Notes: generated from the letters alone by a model not told the origin. A DNA stretch of 64,000 nucleotides from Kalaharituber pfeilii (GCA_015179045.1 WHUZ01000072.1:248001-312000); one strand, 5' to 3'. Positions 36,542 to 48,611 are shown, counted from the stretch's first letter. A program made the numbers and translations.

Positions 36542-38242
36542 ATGAAAAAAGGTGAGATGAGATGCCTGGGCAAAAAAATATAAACTAAAACTATAGGGGA
36601 TATAAAAGTATATATTCCTGTTTTCTCTCTTTTTTTTTTTTTTTTTTATCTCTTGGTACATATCACGACGTTACCCGTTGAATCTGCGGCGGCTAACACA
36701 TTGATGTAGCACATGTAATCCCGCCAAACTTTTTTTTTTCTTCTTAACTCTCTTTTGGTTGTTTGGAGAATATATATAGATAATTATATGTTTTGTATAT
36801 AACTGTATTTTTCTTTGTTCTCATTCATTCATTATTGCGTATCCCCAACTTTTTCACAATGGAAAAACAAAAATAAGATAAAGATAAAAATTGGAGAAAG
36901 AAGTTCTATATATATAAATGTATCTACCTTTGCATTGAGTCGGAGTTATACATGTAGAGTTGAGTAGGTTTTGTTGAGTCACAACTGTGTATATATACGA
37001 TCTAGGCTGAAGTACTATACATACATTACGTACATGTGCGTAAGTGCTGGTGTTGAGTCATATGATTTGTAGACGCTGCAGATCGCAGGGAGTTGGGGGA
37101 TTGTTTCTAGAGGTAAATATACGTGCAACTTGGTAAACTCTGAAAAGGATTTTGGCCGGGGGACGTCGATTGGGGGTTGGTTCGTCCAGTTGGCTGGTCT
37201 GGTGGGGTGTGTGTGGGGTGAGGGTGTGGGGAATTTGAGCCGCATACCATTTTGTCAATATGACAGAGCCTCATAATATATTGGAAATGCAATTCCCCCA
37301 CCTTAATTTACCCTTCCACTCCCAGTTCAGTAACGAGGGGTTCCACAAATTTTTGAGCCTCAGGAACCCCCTTGTTTCTTCTTTTTTTTTTTTTTCTCTT
37401 TACAATAACCCTAGCCTTTACTAGTATGATACCGGGGCTGGCTGACTGGTTTTTCACTAAACTCGCTTTTTATTTTTTTTCCCTGGTATTCTAGGATCGA
37501 TTTGAAACGCTTGTTTTTCGCGATGTAAAGCTGTACGTATTTATTTTATTTTATTATTTTATTCTATTATTTTATTTTATTCTTTTTTTTTTTTGTAGTT
37601 GGCTGCTTTGTTTTGATGCAAAGGAAGATTGACTTATCGACATTATTACCCCCTAAAGAATATTATTATTATTATTTTTTCTAAAAAAAAAAAAAAGAGT
37701 TCGATTATCCCGGTGTTGTGAGTGATGTATATACAGTAAGTAGCTTGCTTTTTTTTGACGCGCACGAAAGTGTCAAACGTCTCGAACATACATAATAGGG
37801 CGTTGGTTATCAGCTAGGCTGGGCGGGATCGATGACTGGAGTATATTATGAGTAAGTAAGTAGTTGTAGAGCCACGAGCTTAAGCGACAGCTCTGAGAGA
37901 TCGATGACAACAATCCCAATTTCTGACCAGGACATTAAAATATATGTGTATGTAAACAGGATGGTTGCTTAAGTCCAATGCTTGTTAAAGGCAAGCCAAA
38001 ACCAACCACCACTAAGTTAGGCAATATTACATCAACAAACCCCCCCCCTCCCTCGAGGGCCGATCAACAGCAGGCTGCGATACATACTCCATCATTTACT
38101 CCAAAAAAGCCCGCATAACTAAATAAAACGGCTCAAGGGGATATACCAGAAAAAAAAGCGCAAATAGAAGACCTCGCTCTTAGATCAACTGCTACATTCA
38201 AAAACCTTCCACAGCTTTCGCGCTAGACGTTCAACTTCAATA
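35898..38242. other. AT-rich spacer with long homopolymers
   Basis: 2.3 kb without a gene. Homopolymer T runs are frequent; the longest is T33 at 36508-36540, with others near 36631 and 37381. TATTTTATT-type repeats lie near 37540-37590. The first part is the FCP1 3' UTR and the last few hundred bases the MOG1 promoter. Confidence 0.5.
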
Positions 38243-39117
38243 ATGGCACAGAACGATCCGCAGCTGGAAGTACGAGCTCTCTTTGGCGGGGCGATGGTGG
38301 CGTCGATACCAGAGATATTTGTAGATGCGAGGTATGTTTTGATGTTGATTGCCTTACCTACATTGGTTCATTTTCTTGGGATGGAGGATGTATGAAGATA
38401 CTGCGCTCCTGGATGGAACTCGAAAAACAAGGGCTATAATACTCCTTCAATCCTCATTCCCGCATACCCTCCACCTCTCCCCCACGCATCCTCTACACTA
38501 CGAACTTTAAGCTAACAATACCGCCCTCCCCACAGTGACTTCCGCCCTGTTCCTTCCAGCCAAGAGGTGTTCGTCTCCTCCGCCAGCACTTCCGACCTCA
38601 GCATCATCATCGACATCCTTCAGTATGTCGAGCCTGCGAACCCCCCTCCCTCCTCAACCCAAATCGACATCGACATGGCCGCCTGCAAAATCCACTTCGA
38701 GGATATCATCGACGGGCGCGAAGGCACGCTTGGTTACTTATTCTCGGTCGAGCCCCTCCCCGGGCGCGCAGAAAAAATGGGCATAAATACGCCTGTGTAC
38801 TTGGCAATGGGGACGGTGTCGTCCCCACAGCAGGCGCCGGGGACAAAGGTGCAGAAGGAGCTCGGGTTCACATTGTTGTTGATGGCAGTGTTTAGGTTGA
38901 AAGAGGTGCGCACGGATGTGCTGGTCACGGTGAATTGTCCAGTGGATGGGCATCCGGCAGGGGAGACAAGGGTGTGGCATCCGGGGTATCAAGGGCCGCC
39001 GCTGGCGGAAGGGGGAATGGGAAGAGTGTGGCGGTGGATAATGCGGTGACGTTGTTAAAGGAAGTGGTGGAGAGTTTGGAGGTGAAGGATTGGGGGTTGT
39101 TCAGTCCAGAGGATTGA
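38243..39117 (+). CDS. MOG1: Mog1 nuclear import factor, frame interrupted at a G run
   Basis: Two exons, 38243..38331 and 38536..39117. Mog1 is a small nuclear protein that binds Ran-GTP and helps nucleotide release in the nuclear import cycle. The protein opens with LFGGAMVASIPEIFVDARSDFRPVPSSQEVFV, the typical Mog1 start, followed by SDLSIIIDILQYVE, KIHFEDI and ELGFTLLLMAVFRLKEVRTDVLVTVN. In this frame translation stops at 39049. The expected C-terminal helix and ending (NAVTLLKEVVESLEVKDWGLF) lie in the next frame and stop at 39117. One extra G in the run 39011-39015 would join them into about 223 residues, so either the sequence lost a base or the allele is broken. No convincing GT-AG intron bridges the frames. 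The gene converges on the GCNA-like gene with a 240-bp gap. Confidence 0.85.
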
Positions 39118-39357
39118 GTGGGATGGCACTTGAGCAGAAAGTGAGAGCAAGAGGACTGGGGGGAATAATATCCTGGGCAATGGTTTAGACCTGCAGACAG
39201 TTGGACTGAAAGTATGCATTATAATGCAGTTCATGTAGTTTTTAGCTTGAGTAAATATATTAGGCATCATAAGGCCTAAATATATGTTAGATCTAGGTAT
39301 CTATGAAGAAGCAAAAAAAAAGCTCTATTATCGCGTCATATTTATGACCGCAAGCCC

Positions 39358-41606
39358 TCAATTCTCGCACGTTCCCAGTCTCAAATCTCCAAAAACACCT
39401 TCAAGCCTAGAGCTTGCCTCTTTTTCCCTCTCATCGTATTCCTCATCGTCATCATCATCATCCTCATCATCATCTGATATTTCCACCACTTCACTCACCC
39501 CACTCTTCCCCGTCTCCTCAAACCAATTTGTATCACCATTGGACGCCTTCCTTTCTCTCCACTCCTTCCCAACAATCTTCATCAATTCCTTCTGCTGCAT
39601 TCCCGGGTTCCTTTTCTTAATCTCCGCAAACCTCTTCTTCATAAACCTCTGATACTCCGAGGATCCCTTCTCCCCGTCTTCCCCTCCACTCCCGCGACCG
39701 GCTCCACTCCCCTTAGGCGCTGGCAGGACCTGAACTAAACGCCCTAAGCATCCAGGGCACCTATGTCTCTCCGTATTGACGCTCTTTGAATGCCGCTTCA
39801 CCACGTAGCCACACCCACCTCCACCTCCCATGGCGCCTCCTTTCCCAGCACAGTGCCAATGATACTTGTAACTAATCTCATAATCATGGCACGCGCCCAC
39901 CTCAATATCCTTTTCGGGAAACGCCGCCTTCGCCTTCTTCAACCACGCGGTGAATCCCCGTCCATGGGACCTCCCACTCCAGTTCTCACTCACAATCAAG
40001 TCCGCTGCGTGGGCAAACTCGTGCGCGAGGGTGCTGTACAGCCGGCGCTCGTCGTCGCAGACCTTTTCGGCCAGCTCAATCCGCGCGTCAGTCACGATTC
40101 GACGCCCGGACGGAGTGGTCCTCCAGTGGTACCGGAACATACCCGCGGTGGTGAGCAGCGTCTTGCTCCAGACGACAGGTAGCCCGCCAGTGGAGGCTGT
40201 CTTGGCCGCAAGCGCACCGTTCGTGACGGCGGCATCGAGATCGTGAAGGAAAGCGGCTGCGAGGGCATGTTTGCGTTTGTTGAAGGAGCGCTTTGTGGCG
40301 GGGGAGGTGGGGGGCGGCGGGGCGGGGGTCACTGGGTGTAGGACGATGGGCTTGCGTGGCGAGACGAGGGGGTTGCGGCTAGGTGTGTGGGGAGGTAAGG
40401 AGGGTTTGAGGGTGCGTGAAGGGAGGGAAGCCCTAGGGGCGTGGCTGTCGCTGTCGCTGCCGAGGTCGGCGGGGGGGGTGAAGAGGGAACGTGGGGGTGG
40501 CAAGATGGGAGCCCGTGCTACGGGCTTCACCGTCGGCGGGACGCTGAGGGTAAGTCGTCAGCATAATACACGATCTCTCAGGAAGGACGTCAGGGTAAAA
40601 CGTACTATGTCAGAACGGCTCTTGCGCCGTCACTAGAGGAGTCCTCGTATTCGCCGTCACCCTCACTGTCAGCTTCCTCCTCTTCCTTCACCTCCACGTC
40701 TTCATCCTCCCCCTCCTCCTCCTCCTCCTCCTCCTCCCCCTCGTCATCAAGAATCTCATCGCACTCTTCCACCTCACTCTCACACCCACTCTCAATCTCC
40801 TCCCCTGGCTCTAACCACCTCCCCTTCCACACCGGCGCCTCCAGCGCTATCTTCTTCCCCTTCTCTTTCACATCCTCCCCGTCCCCCTGCTCACTCTCCT
40901 CATCAAAATCGAGTCCATCCGTCCCACTCTCAAACTCGACTACCGAGTCCGCCACCACGAAACTATCGTCACCCTCCTCCTCATACCTATACTTGCTTAA
41001 CTCCGTGGACCTTCCTTCCTCCATACCTTCCTCATCATCAGAGTAACTCACTTCCAACTCTCGCCGCTTCGCAAGCAAGTTCCGCGGAATGAATCTCTGT
41101 CTAGGAGGGTCTTTGCGCTGAGCATGCGACGGAGGCGATGGAGGACGTGACCCCTGAGAATCTGAACCTGAAGAGTTCGCCCTCGTCAGTCTCCACCTCC
41201 CTTTCCCCGTCCTCCTCCCATCATCCTCACTATCCTTCTCCTCATCTTGAACCTCACCGCTTTCACTTTCACTGCTACTACTACTGCTCTCCATCAACAG
41301 CGCCTTCTTCACCAGCCGCCTTCTCCTCACAGGCGCAGGCTGCCTCGGCGGTGACAGCGTCTGTGTCCGCGCCGGCAACCGCAGTGGTGACTCCGCTAAA
41401 TCCTCCACATTAAGCGCCACTCCCTTCGCTTTGTCTCTCTTTGCACGTGTCTTTGTAGTTTTGCTTGTAGCGACAACAGTTGTTGTAGCAGCAGTAATAC
41501 CAGCCTGTTTCATTCTAGCTTTCTGCTCTACTCGCTCTCTCTCACGCCGTCTCTTCCCCTCTTCCGCTTCGCGCTCAGCATCGAATTCAAGATTGAGGCG
41601 GGCCAT
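39358..41606 (-). CDS. GCNA-type SprT metalloprotease with HMG box
   Basis: Two exons, complement(40543..39358 and 41606..40606), 728 aa. SprT/Spartan-family proteases cut proteins crosslinked to DNA. The GCNA branch combines an acidic disordered N terminus, SprT, a zinc ribbon and an HMG box, and all four are here in that order. Residues 1-330 are Asp/Glu/Ser-rich with Arg patches. The SprT domain has HEFAH (about 508-512), with the third zinc ligand His near 527 in SHGRGFTAW. The zinc ribbon spans about 560-600 (YKYHWHC, KRHSKS, RHRCPGCLGRL). The HMG-like helix is SEYQRFMKKRFAEIKKRNPG (about 630-665). An acidic Asp/Glu patch precedes the C terminus. The 62-bp intron (40605..40544; GTACGT...CTCAG) removes a TAG that would end exon 1. 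The protein is presumably nuclear and guards against DNA-protein crosslinks. Confidence 0.88.
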
Positions 41607-42682
41607 CGTGAGTAGTTCTTGCGCGTTCTCGACTTGTGTTTGTAGCTACCTGCAAGGTGTTCGCAGCGCTGTTCTCGACGCTCTGTAAGCCTCCCGCTTT
41701 AAAGTATTACTGTGGTATGAACCGATGTCTATCTTCCCGTCTCCAGTTTGTTCGTGTCCACTTTTTTGTTCTTGCCAGCTCAACAAATGAGCACCCGACA
41801 CCTACTTAACAAAAGCAAAAGAGCTATTCTCTCGTAAGTAGGCCGAAAAGAGCGTCTTTAAGAATGTGGAAATTTTCAACCTTGAACAGGATAAAGGTTA
41901 TGTGTCAGATTTATGCGATATAGAAAGTTGTCATACCTTAGATTTAGCCTCAAAAGAGAAAAAGGAAAACAAAATACACCTTAGCAGAGTTAGCTCTGTT
42001 ACCACAGCAACATCTAAATCTTGGAGAGGATGTGGGAGTTTTGTGCTTATGTAATCTCCAAAGTTGTATTACCTAGTTTGGTAATACAAGATGAAAACGG
42101 AAAGTAGTTCCCATAGGCGCAACTACCAGGCTCTCTGGACTTCGTTTCCAAACCTCCCAGATATTGCTTACTTGCAACAATCTGTCGATTGAAGCGAGGG
42201 GTATAGCCCGATTGCCATTTTTCACTGTTATCAGGCTATGAGGGGTAATGCCAGTAGGCTTGAAGGTACATGTGCTCTTCAAGTCAGAAAATGTACGTTG
42301 TTCAGCCCCTCAAACGGAAACCTTTGAAAGTAAGACACAAACATGTTACGGTACAATACAACTGATTGTTAATTCACAACTTCTTTAAAATTCCAAATCA
42401 ATGAATGTGCACGTGGTTTTGAATCCTATTAGTCCCATTATTTTGTTTTTTGAACCATAGTAACTATAAAAAGAAAACATAGAAAACGAGAATAAATGCG
42501 AATGCCACCCTCTCAGACAAGAGCCTGATATCTACTAATACAACACCCTAAGCCACAACAAGTGAAAACAGGAAAAGTGTCCCAGAAAAATAAGCAACAA
42601 GAAACGAAGTATTAATTTGTTGCGGCAAAAAAACAACCCCTCAAAACAGCAGCGCAACCAAACAGTGCACACAACGTAGAAT
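41607..42682. other. Spacer between the GCNA-like and GH72 genes
   Basis: About 1.1 kb, with no recognisable gene. It contains the GCNA-like promoter side (41.6-41.85 kb) and the 3' UTR side of the GH72 gene (42.3-42.68 kb). Confidence 0.45.
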
Positions 42683-44803
42683 TTACATCAAAACTGTGGC
42701 AGCTCCAGCAATATATGCAGTCAGGGCCACTGTCCCCACGATCCAGAAGGAACCACCAAGTGAAGAAAAGATGATTGCCGCCGAGTCATCGTCGGCACCG
42801 GCTGTGGATAATGGCGTAGAAGTAGAGCTAGCTCTCTCCCGGGCCTCCTGGCATTTGTCCGCAGATTGGGCAATCTGGGGAGTAGCATTACCATTGAAGT
42901 CACAAGATTGTGAAGTCTTGCCATTGGTATTGTAGTACTACAAATAAATGTTAGTCGACAGGTTAAATTGAATAGCGAGAAACAATACTAACTTCGTTGA
43001 ATACCCAAGACAAACGCTCGGCTGAACTGCACATGGAGAATGGACCATATTGTGCACTTGTGCTATTGGCGTCGATACCAGAGCAGTCCACATTACCTGA
43101 CCCGCAAACGAAGGCAAAAAGCTCTCCCATTGATTTATCCTCGACATTCTTCGAGGCAACGCATTCAAGAGACTCAACCATACACTTGCATAGTCCTTCG
43201 TCAGGTGTTGGCGGAAGGGTATTGGAGGCCTCCCAATTCTCGCTCAGTTGTGGGCAGTCTCGAGGGATAGTGTTGGTTGGATTGTAATCATCCATTTGCA
43301 CGCCTTTGGGATTAACGTTGAGAATTTGCTTCTTCAGATTGTCGAAATCCCGGAGCTTCTTGACTTCGCCATCACTGGTAACCTCAACTAAACCTATGAG
43401 AGAAATTAGGCTTATTAGGCAAGCAAAATTTTTCTTCAACACATACCAAAGTTGTTTTGTTCTTGATGATACATATAAACAATACCCCCGGAGAACACTT
43501 GAGACATTTCATCCCCATACAATGCTGGTACGTCGGTAAACTCACGCGGGGATGGCACCTGAATTCTAAGGTTAGTGTCATCTAAATGGACTTCAGGACC
43601 AAAGGGATCTAACATTGCATCCATACTCTGCGAAAAACACTGGTATGCTATAGTCAGCGAACTCCTTGGTCCTCTGGTCGTATCCGGCCTCTTTGTAGCT
43701 GGAATTGCCACACCAAGAGTAGATATTATCTGGAGAAATTGACATTGTCAGTCGATAAAGATTTGCGAGATCAATAGAAGACACGTACATCCCCAAAAAT
43801 CTGCGCGTTCGTCAGCATCGCCACAATTGAAATAGTCGGCAAGTTGTTCACGAATTTTCTCATCATCATTTGTAGCATATCTACATTCGCCATCATCAGC
43901 GTTGAGTGCGTCTTTGACAGGTATTCAATACATACCCAACAGGGATTTGACGATATCCCTTTTCCTTGATGTACGCTTTCATATCACGAACTGCTGCCTT
44001 GACAAAAGCAGAGGCATCTGTGTTGTTGGGCATATTGGTAACCTCATTACCTTTCATAACTGTTAGCACCCGACGATTCTTGCGTATGATTCAATCGTAA
44101 CCTACCTGCGAAGAATCCCATAACGTTGCTGTACCCTTGCAGAGCATCGATAACATCGCTAATAACATTTGGTTAACAGCAAGTTCGGTTATTGAGCGAC
44201 AATTGCAGCTCTTACGTATATCGCTTGTAAAGAACGTCATCCCATTTCGCGTCGTCGCGGTTGATGGAAGTTTCCGGTTCAGACAAGTCACTGATAACAT
44301 AGATGCCTTTGAAACATTAGAAATAAATCAAAGCGAAGAGTGGGTTTGAACTTTATTACGCACCAGCATCATCCAGCAACCTCATGCACTGGTCATGATT
44401 ATTGCTAGGGTCAACAGCATAAACACGAATGATGTTGGTGCCAAGCTCTTGAAGATAGGGAATGTCCCTAGTGCACGCTTCAACATCTGCAAGTGGATCA
44501 TGATATGCTTCGCCGTTTGTAGCGCCTTGAGTTGATACATCAGCCTGATAGGCGATGCCTTTCATAAAACTTTATGGAGTTCAGTTAGCGTCCAATGTAT
44601 GTTTAAATTCATGTGAGCACTTACAATTGCGTTCCATTTTTGTAGAAAAACTTGCTACCGTTAACCAAAATAAAAAGTTAGTTTTTTGCCGGTCTCCCGA
44701 AACCAAAGAATTAACTTATCTTCACAACAATGGGCTCCAAAGCAGCTTGAGCTGTAGTAAAGGCCAGTGCCAGTGACAGTAGCCAACAGAATATATGCCT
44801 CAT
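42683..44803 (-). CDS. GPI-anchored beta-1,3-glucanosyltransferase (GH72, GAS/GEL family) with X8 module
   Basis: Eleven exons on the minus strand: 44803..44726, 44650..44625, 44569..44364, 44306..44216, 44158..44106, 44050..43936, 43880..43789, 43729..43614, 43558..43447, 43393..42993, 42937..42683; 514 aa. The enzyme cuts and rejoins beta-1,3-glucan chains at the plasma membrane and wall, elongating the product of FKS. A signal peptide ([20 protein letters not shown]) leads into the GH72 barrel: [29 protein letters not shown], then the two catalytic glutamates in GFFAGNEV (E154) and FFAEYGCN (E255). A cysteine-rich X8/CBM43 module follows ([21 protein letters not shown]). A Ser/Ala stretch and hydrophobic tail ending AGAATVLM mark the GPI signal. 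Only exon 1-exon 2 is uncertain: the chosen GTGAAG...GCAAG intron omits a GSK triplet usual in the family. The paralogue (Gas1 or a Gel) is not assigned. Confidence 0.9.
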
Positions 44804-44989
44804 TTTATTGCAACTAGTACGAGCGAATGTGAAGACTCAAAACGTGCTGCTTCCACTTGTAAATCAAAGGCGTCCTCTTTGGCTTCGATTAGATGGGAGA
44901 GTTGCGAGGGTACAGCCGAGGACCAAAGTCTGAAGACCGCGAGAAGACAAGGCAAAGGACAGGTAGGAGAGTGATTCATTGAGAAGAGC

Positions 44990-45004
44990 CTGGTTACGAG
45001 ACTA
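44990..45004 (+). repeat. Dispersed CTGGTTACGAGACTA copy
   Basis: An exact copy of the word clustered at 9.0-9.1 kb. It lies about 190 bp upstream of the GH72 ATG, within that gene's probable promoter. Confidence 0.5.
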
Positions 45005-47168
45005 GAGAAGAGCTTTCAATGGCGGAATATGAACTGGGGAATGAGAGCAAAGGGATGCAAACTACTTGATTCAATCGACAATTGAATTGACCGAAAGAAG
45101 CACAGCATCTCTGGATCAAACGATGTTTTTTGGGAAGGAAGTAGTGAAGGAGATGGAAGGAGCTGGATGGGGGCGAGCCGTGGACTTCTTTCTACCTACA
45201 TAGGTTTCTAGACACTGGCACAGAAGTCACACATGTGTATTTATATTGCGACTTCTGCATGACTGCTCTAGGGCAGCACCGGGACCGATAGAACAGCGCT
45301 CAAGCTAAGTAATTACTTGATCTGAACGTCAGATACATATACATGTGGTTAGCCCCTGTCTGCGACTCGATACAATCAGACTAGCGACTCGAGTGTTCTC
45401 CACGTTCCCATATGCGAGTAGCATGTAAATCCTCGGGATAGATGGACGGGCGTTCTTGCTGCTTGGATTTGTAGCACTATCATATCAGCGCTTCTTGTCC
45501 TTCGGGGGACCTTCTGGCTGGATGGGAAGGAAGCGGCTAATTCGGACTTCCCTTCTGAAGGCCCGAGCCTGGGGCTCACTGCTGCATTTGGGCGCAGGGC
45601 AGCAAGGTAGCAAGGGCATTGTGTACATATGTTGCAGTATTACCTATGCGTCGACAAAATGTATAATATACATAGAATTATAGATCTAGAGATCTCCTGC
45701 AGATAAGTGTCTTTTACACTCGGTATGCATACGAGGTCAACAAGATGTCCTTTGCAAATGCTTTTTTCCAGTCGGTTCTTGTTTTGGATAAGGCTGAGCC
45801 GATGCAGAGACGTTACAATGTTGTGTGACTGCCACATCGTCACCATACAGGTCTTACTCCTTCGTTGATATCATCCCGCGCAAGACTGTTCCCGTGCCCA
45901 GACACTTGCACGAATAACTGTAACAATTCGAGGTATCTTCGTCATCTTCCAGAGCCCAAATTCATGCTGCTAACATTTTATGCAGTCTATGCAGTCTTCG
46001 CGGCATCAAAGATCTCACGGCCACTCCAGGTAAGCCCAACATCACTTCTTTGCCTCATTTCGGCGTTCTCGCATTTACAGTTGGATCAAGAACATTCTGC
46101 AGATATTGCATCGGGGGCCCATTCAAACGGTGACTATGATGGGCAGATATTGTCGCAACCTGAGGCAACCGCCAACAAACTGAAAAGCTCAAGAATGAGG
46201 TACGTGCAATGACTTTTTGACTTTGCAAAGCACGAGAGATGCTTTACAACTTGCTTTTTCTTGACCTGATGCTCGCCCATCAAGCACAGAGCGCTGCCTA
46301 TGCATCCCTGCCATATCACTAGAGGTTCTGAATTACTGAGATTAGAAGCTCAGCGTGGGGTCGGAAATTCTTAGTTCCCTGTTCTCGTGCCATTAGTTCC
46401 CGTGCTTCTCAAGTTACATAATGCAAATCCCACTAAGTACTCGTGATTTGAATTATGATAGTCGTCTCCAATCCTCTGTCCTAGCCAGCATCTGGGTTAG
46501 TCTCGATCTGGGTACGGGACTGCCATTTCAGACCTTAAACAAGGAATTGATCTAAATTCCCCATCAATAGAATTTTGCGCTGTAGGGGCTACTACGGTAC
46601 ATACCGACCATAACCACCATGGGCACGCAGCTATCCTCATGGCCAGTTGAACGCAAAACACAGGAAAAAGGCCATCCACAAATACATGGCCGGAAGTAGC
46701 GATGTTACGAGGAGCAAGATGTGAGTAGAGCATTAAGTTGCTAATGGGCAGCAGAACCGTATTGCACATCTCAAGAGATACAAGAGGAACTTTGCAATAA
46801 AGTCATGCTCAAGATGTGGATGTACCTATTAAGAAACTTTTCTATGGAGAAAGGGGCAACTTTCTGATTTCCAGTTATAGTAAGCCACGCGGCCCAATCC
46901 TATTAATAAACAACTGCAGAACGTTTCTGTTCCTGAATTACCGACCTAGAGGGTAAATGTGGCGCCGAGACTAAAGCCGATTATTCCCCCCAGTGCATTT
47001 TGTTAGTCTGGTTGACTAGCATTTTGTCACAGAATTCTCGATTGCAGCGTCTTAGCATAGCGACAGCTTAGGTTAGTCTCCTAACCGGAGCTTAGGTGTT
47101 GTCTTTCCAGATTGGGATTTTCGGCCAAGGGACACTAGAAATAAAGGTGAGTACAGCCGCATCTTGTA

Positions 47169-47839
47169 CAGTCTATGCATACCCTTGCTATAACGAAAAC
47201 CAAAAATCTGGCACTTTTTTTTCGTTATAGCAAGGTTTCGTTATAGAATATTGGGTGGCAAGATTAGTCATGTCCTTGGCAGCTGAATTTAGAAGCCCGA
47301 GTACCTAAGCTGCCACCCAAATTTATGGCAACAGATTTTAACTCCAGAAAAAATGAGAGTACAAAATTGAGAGTACAGAAGTATTGATCAAGTACTATGC
47401 AGATGCAAAAATCAATCATGTTGTTGAAGCAAAATTACCTACAAAGCCGAACCTCAAGTTAGAAAAGCAGCAACTATGCAAAAAGAAGACTGGAGCTGCA
47501 ACAGAAAGAATCCCGAGACGCAGTTCGAAAGCATTTCACAATGAATCCGGTATGATCCAAACACACCCTTTTTTGTGGAATTGGGCTTAGAAGTTTCTAG
47601 TTGTGCAATTGGGTGGTTCTTGATTAGTCGTGCATTCCACTAGCCATTTTTCGTTATAGCAAGAATAATTTGTATGTACACAGAAATAACTTTCACTCAA
47701 TCTAACTTTCGTTTCGTTATTTGGTGGATTTTCGTTATAGCAAGAGGTCTTTGAGTGCGAACGGAATAATAGCTCCGTGCAATTTTCGGTATAGCAAGGT
47801 TTTCGCTATAGCGAGTTTCGTTATAGCAAGGGTAGACTG
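47169..47839. mobile_element. Non-autonomous TIR element, pogo/Tc1-like, TA target duplication
   Basis: The left end CAGTCTATGCATACCCTTGC and the right end, read inverted, CAGTCTACCCTTGCTATAAC both continue into GCTATAACGAAA. Both are flanked by TA (47167-47168 and 47840-47841). The left copy has a 6-nt insertion. At least five further copies of TTTCGTTATAGCAAG lie inside as subterminal repeats. The ~670-bp interior has no transposase-like ORF (the longest is 68 codons). ACCC..CTATAACGAA termini with TA duplication are typical of fungal pogo/Fot-type elements. Confidence 0.75.
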
Positions 47840-47851
47840 TATAGTCAGCGT

Positions 47852-47866
47852 CTGGTTACGGGACTA
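47852..47866 (+). repeat. Dispersed CTGGTTACGGGACTA copy
   Basis: Differs by one transition from the word at 8991, 9097 and 44990. It lies 11 bp beyond the TA duplication of the TIR element, so that element may have inserted next to or into an older repeat. Confidence 0.5.
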
Positions 47867-48049
47867 CATCTTGTACAATGTCAGCCCAATGAGAGTAGCA
47901 GAAGGAAGGATTCTCGCATATTTCAAAACATAGCAGAAAGTGCAGGGGGACTATCTGAAACTTAGCTTTTCAACTGGTAAATGACCCTAGTGCATGAAAA
48001 CTGCAGCAAAATTGCTTACTCCAAAAAGAAATACACTAGATACGGAGGA

Positions 48050-48611
48050 CTGTCTAAAAAGTTATTTCCGCCTTCCGTTTCGGACTAGCGCCTCTTGGCG
48101 CATAATTCAGCTTATGCAGTGTAATACAGCATTAAATTTCAGTTGCATAAACAGTTCGTACACCGTAGTTCAGCTTGTAATTTTCAATTTTCTAGCCGTA
48201 AAGCTATCCTACAGCTTATATACAAACTGCAATTTCGGACAGCTTGAGCATACAATCTCCCGTCCTGAGTATGAAATTTCTTACAGCTTGAGCATGCAAT
48301 ATGGAAGAAGTAGAGATAGAGACAGAATGAATGGTGAAGATAATTCTACAGTGGGTGTGAGAAAGCGTAATAGGCTTTCAAGGTCGGCTTCCTTTAATGT
48401 TAGGTTTCTTCCTCCCAATCAGTTTATAAACGAGCCTTAGGATACCTTTACAGATAGAAAATTGAAGAATTACGACCTTTATATAATGTACGAACTGTGA
48501 TATGCAACCAAAATTTGGTGCTACATAAGGTGGCATAAGGCTGCATACGTTGCAATATGCGCCAAGATATGCTATTCTGAAAACGGAAGGCGGAAATGAC
48601 TTTTTAGACTG
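48050..48611. mobile_element. Second non-autonomous TIR element (about 560 bp)
   Basis: Inverted termini of about 33 bp: the left end has GTCTAAAAAGTTATTTCCGC and the right end, inverted, has GTCTAAAAAGTCATTTCCGC. Both go on with CTTCCGTTT. The right end is followed by TA. The left flank does not show a clear TA, so that end is eroded. Subterminal GGCGCATA/TATGCGCC words also match inversely. The interior carries repeated ACAGCTTxxxxx words but no transposase. It may belong to the same superfamily as the element 200 bp to its left, since the termini share CAGTCTA. Confidence 0.7.

Noticed and set aside
40271..40636. 121-codon plus-strand ORF opposite the GCNA-like gene
   Set aside because: Antisense shadow of Pro/Arg-rich coding sequence spanning the intron.
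47384..47590. 68-codon ORF inside the pogo-like element as a transposase remnant
   Set aside because: No DDE/D motif or helix-turn-helix is discernible; it is too short and unrecognised.
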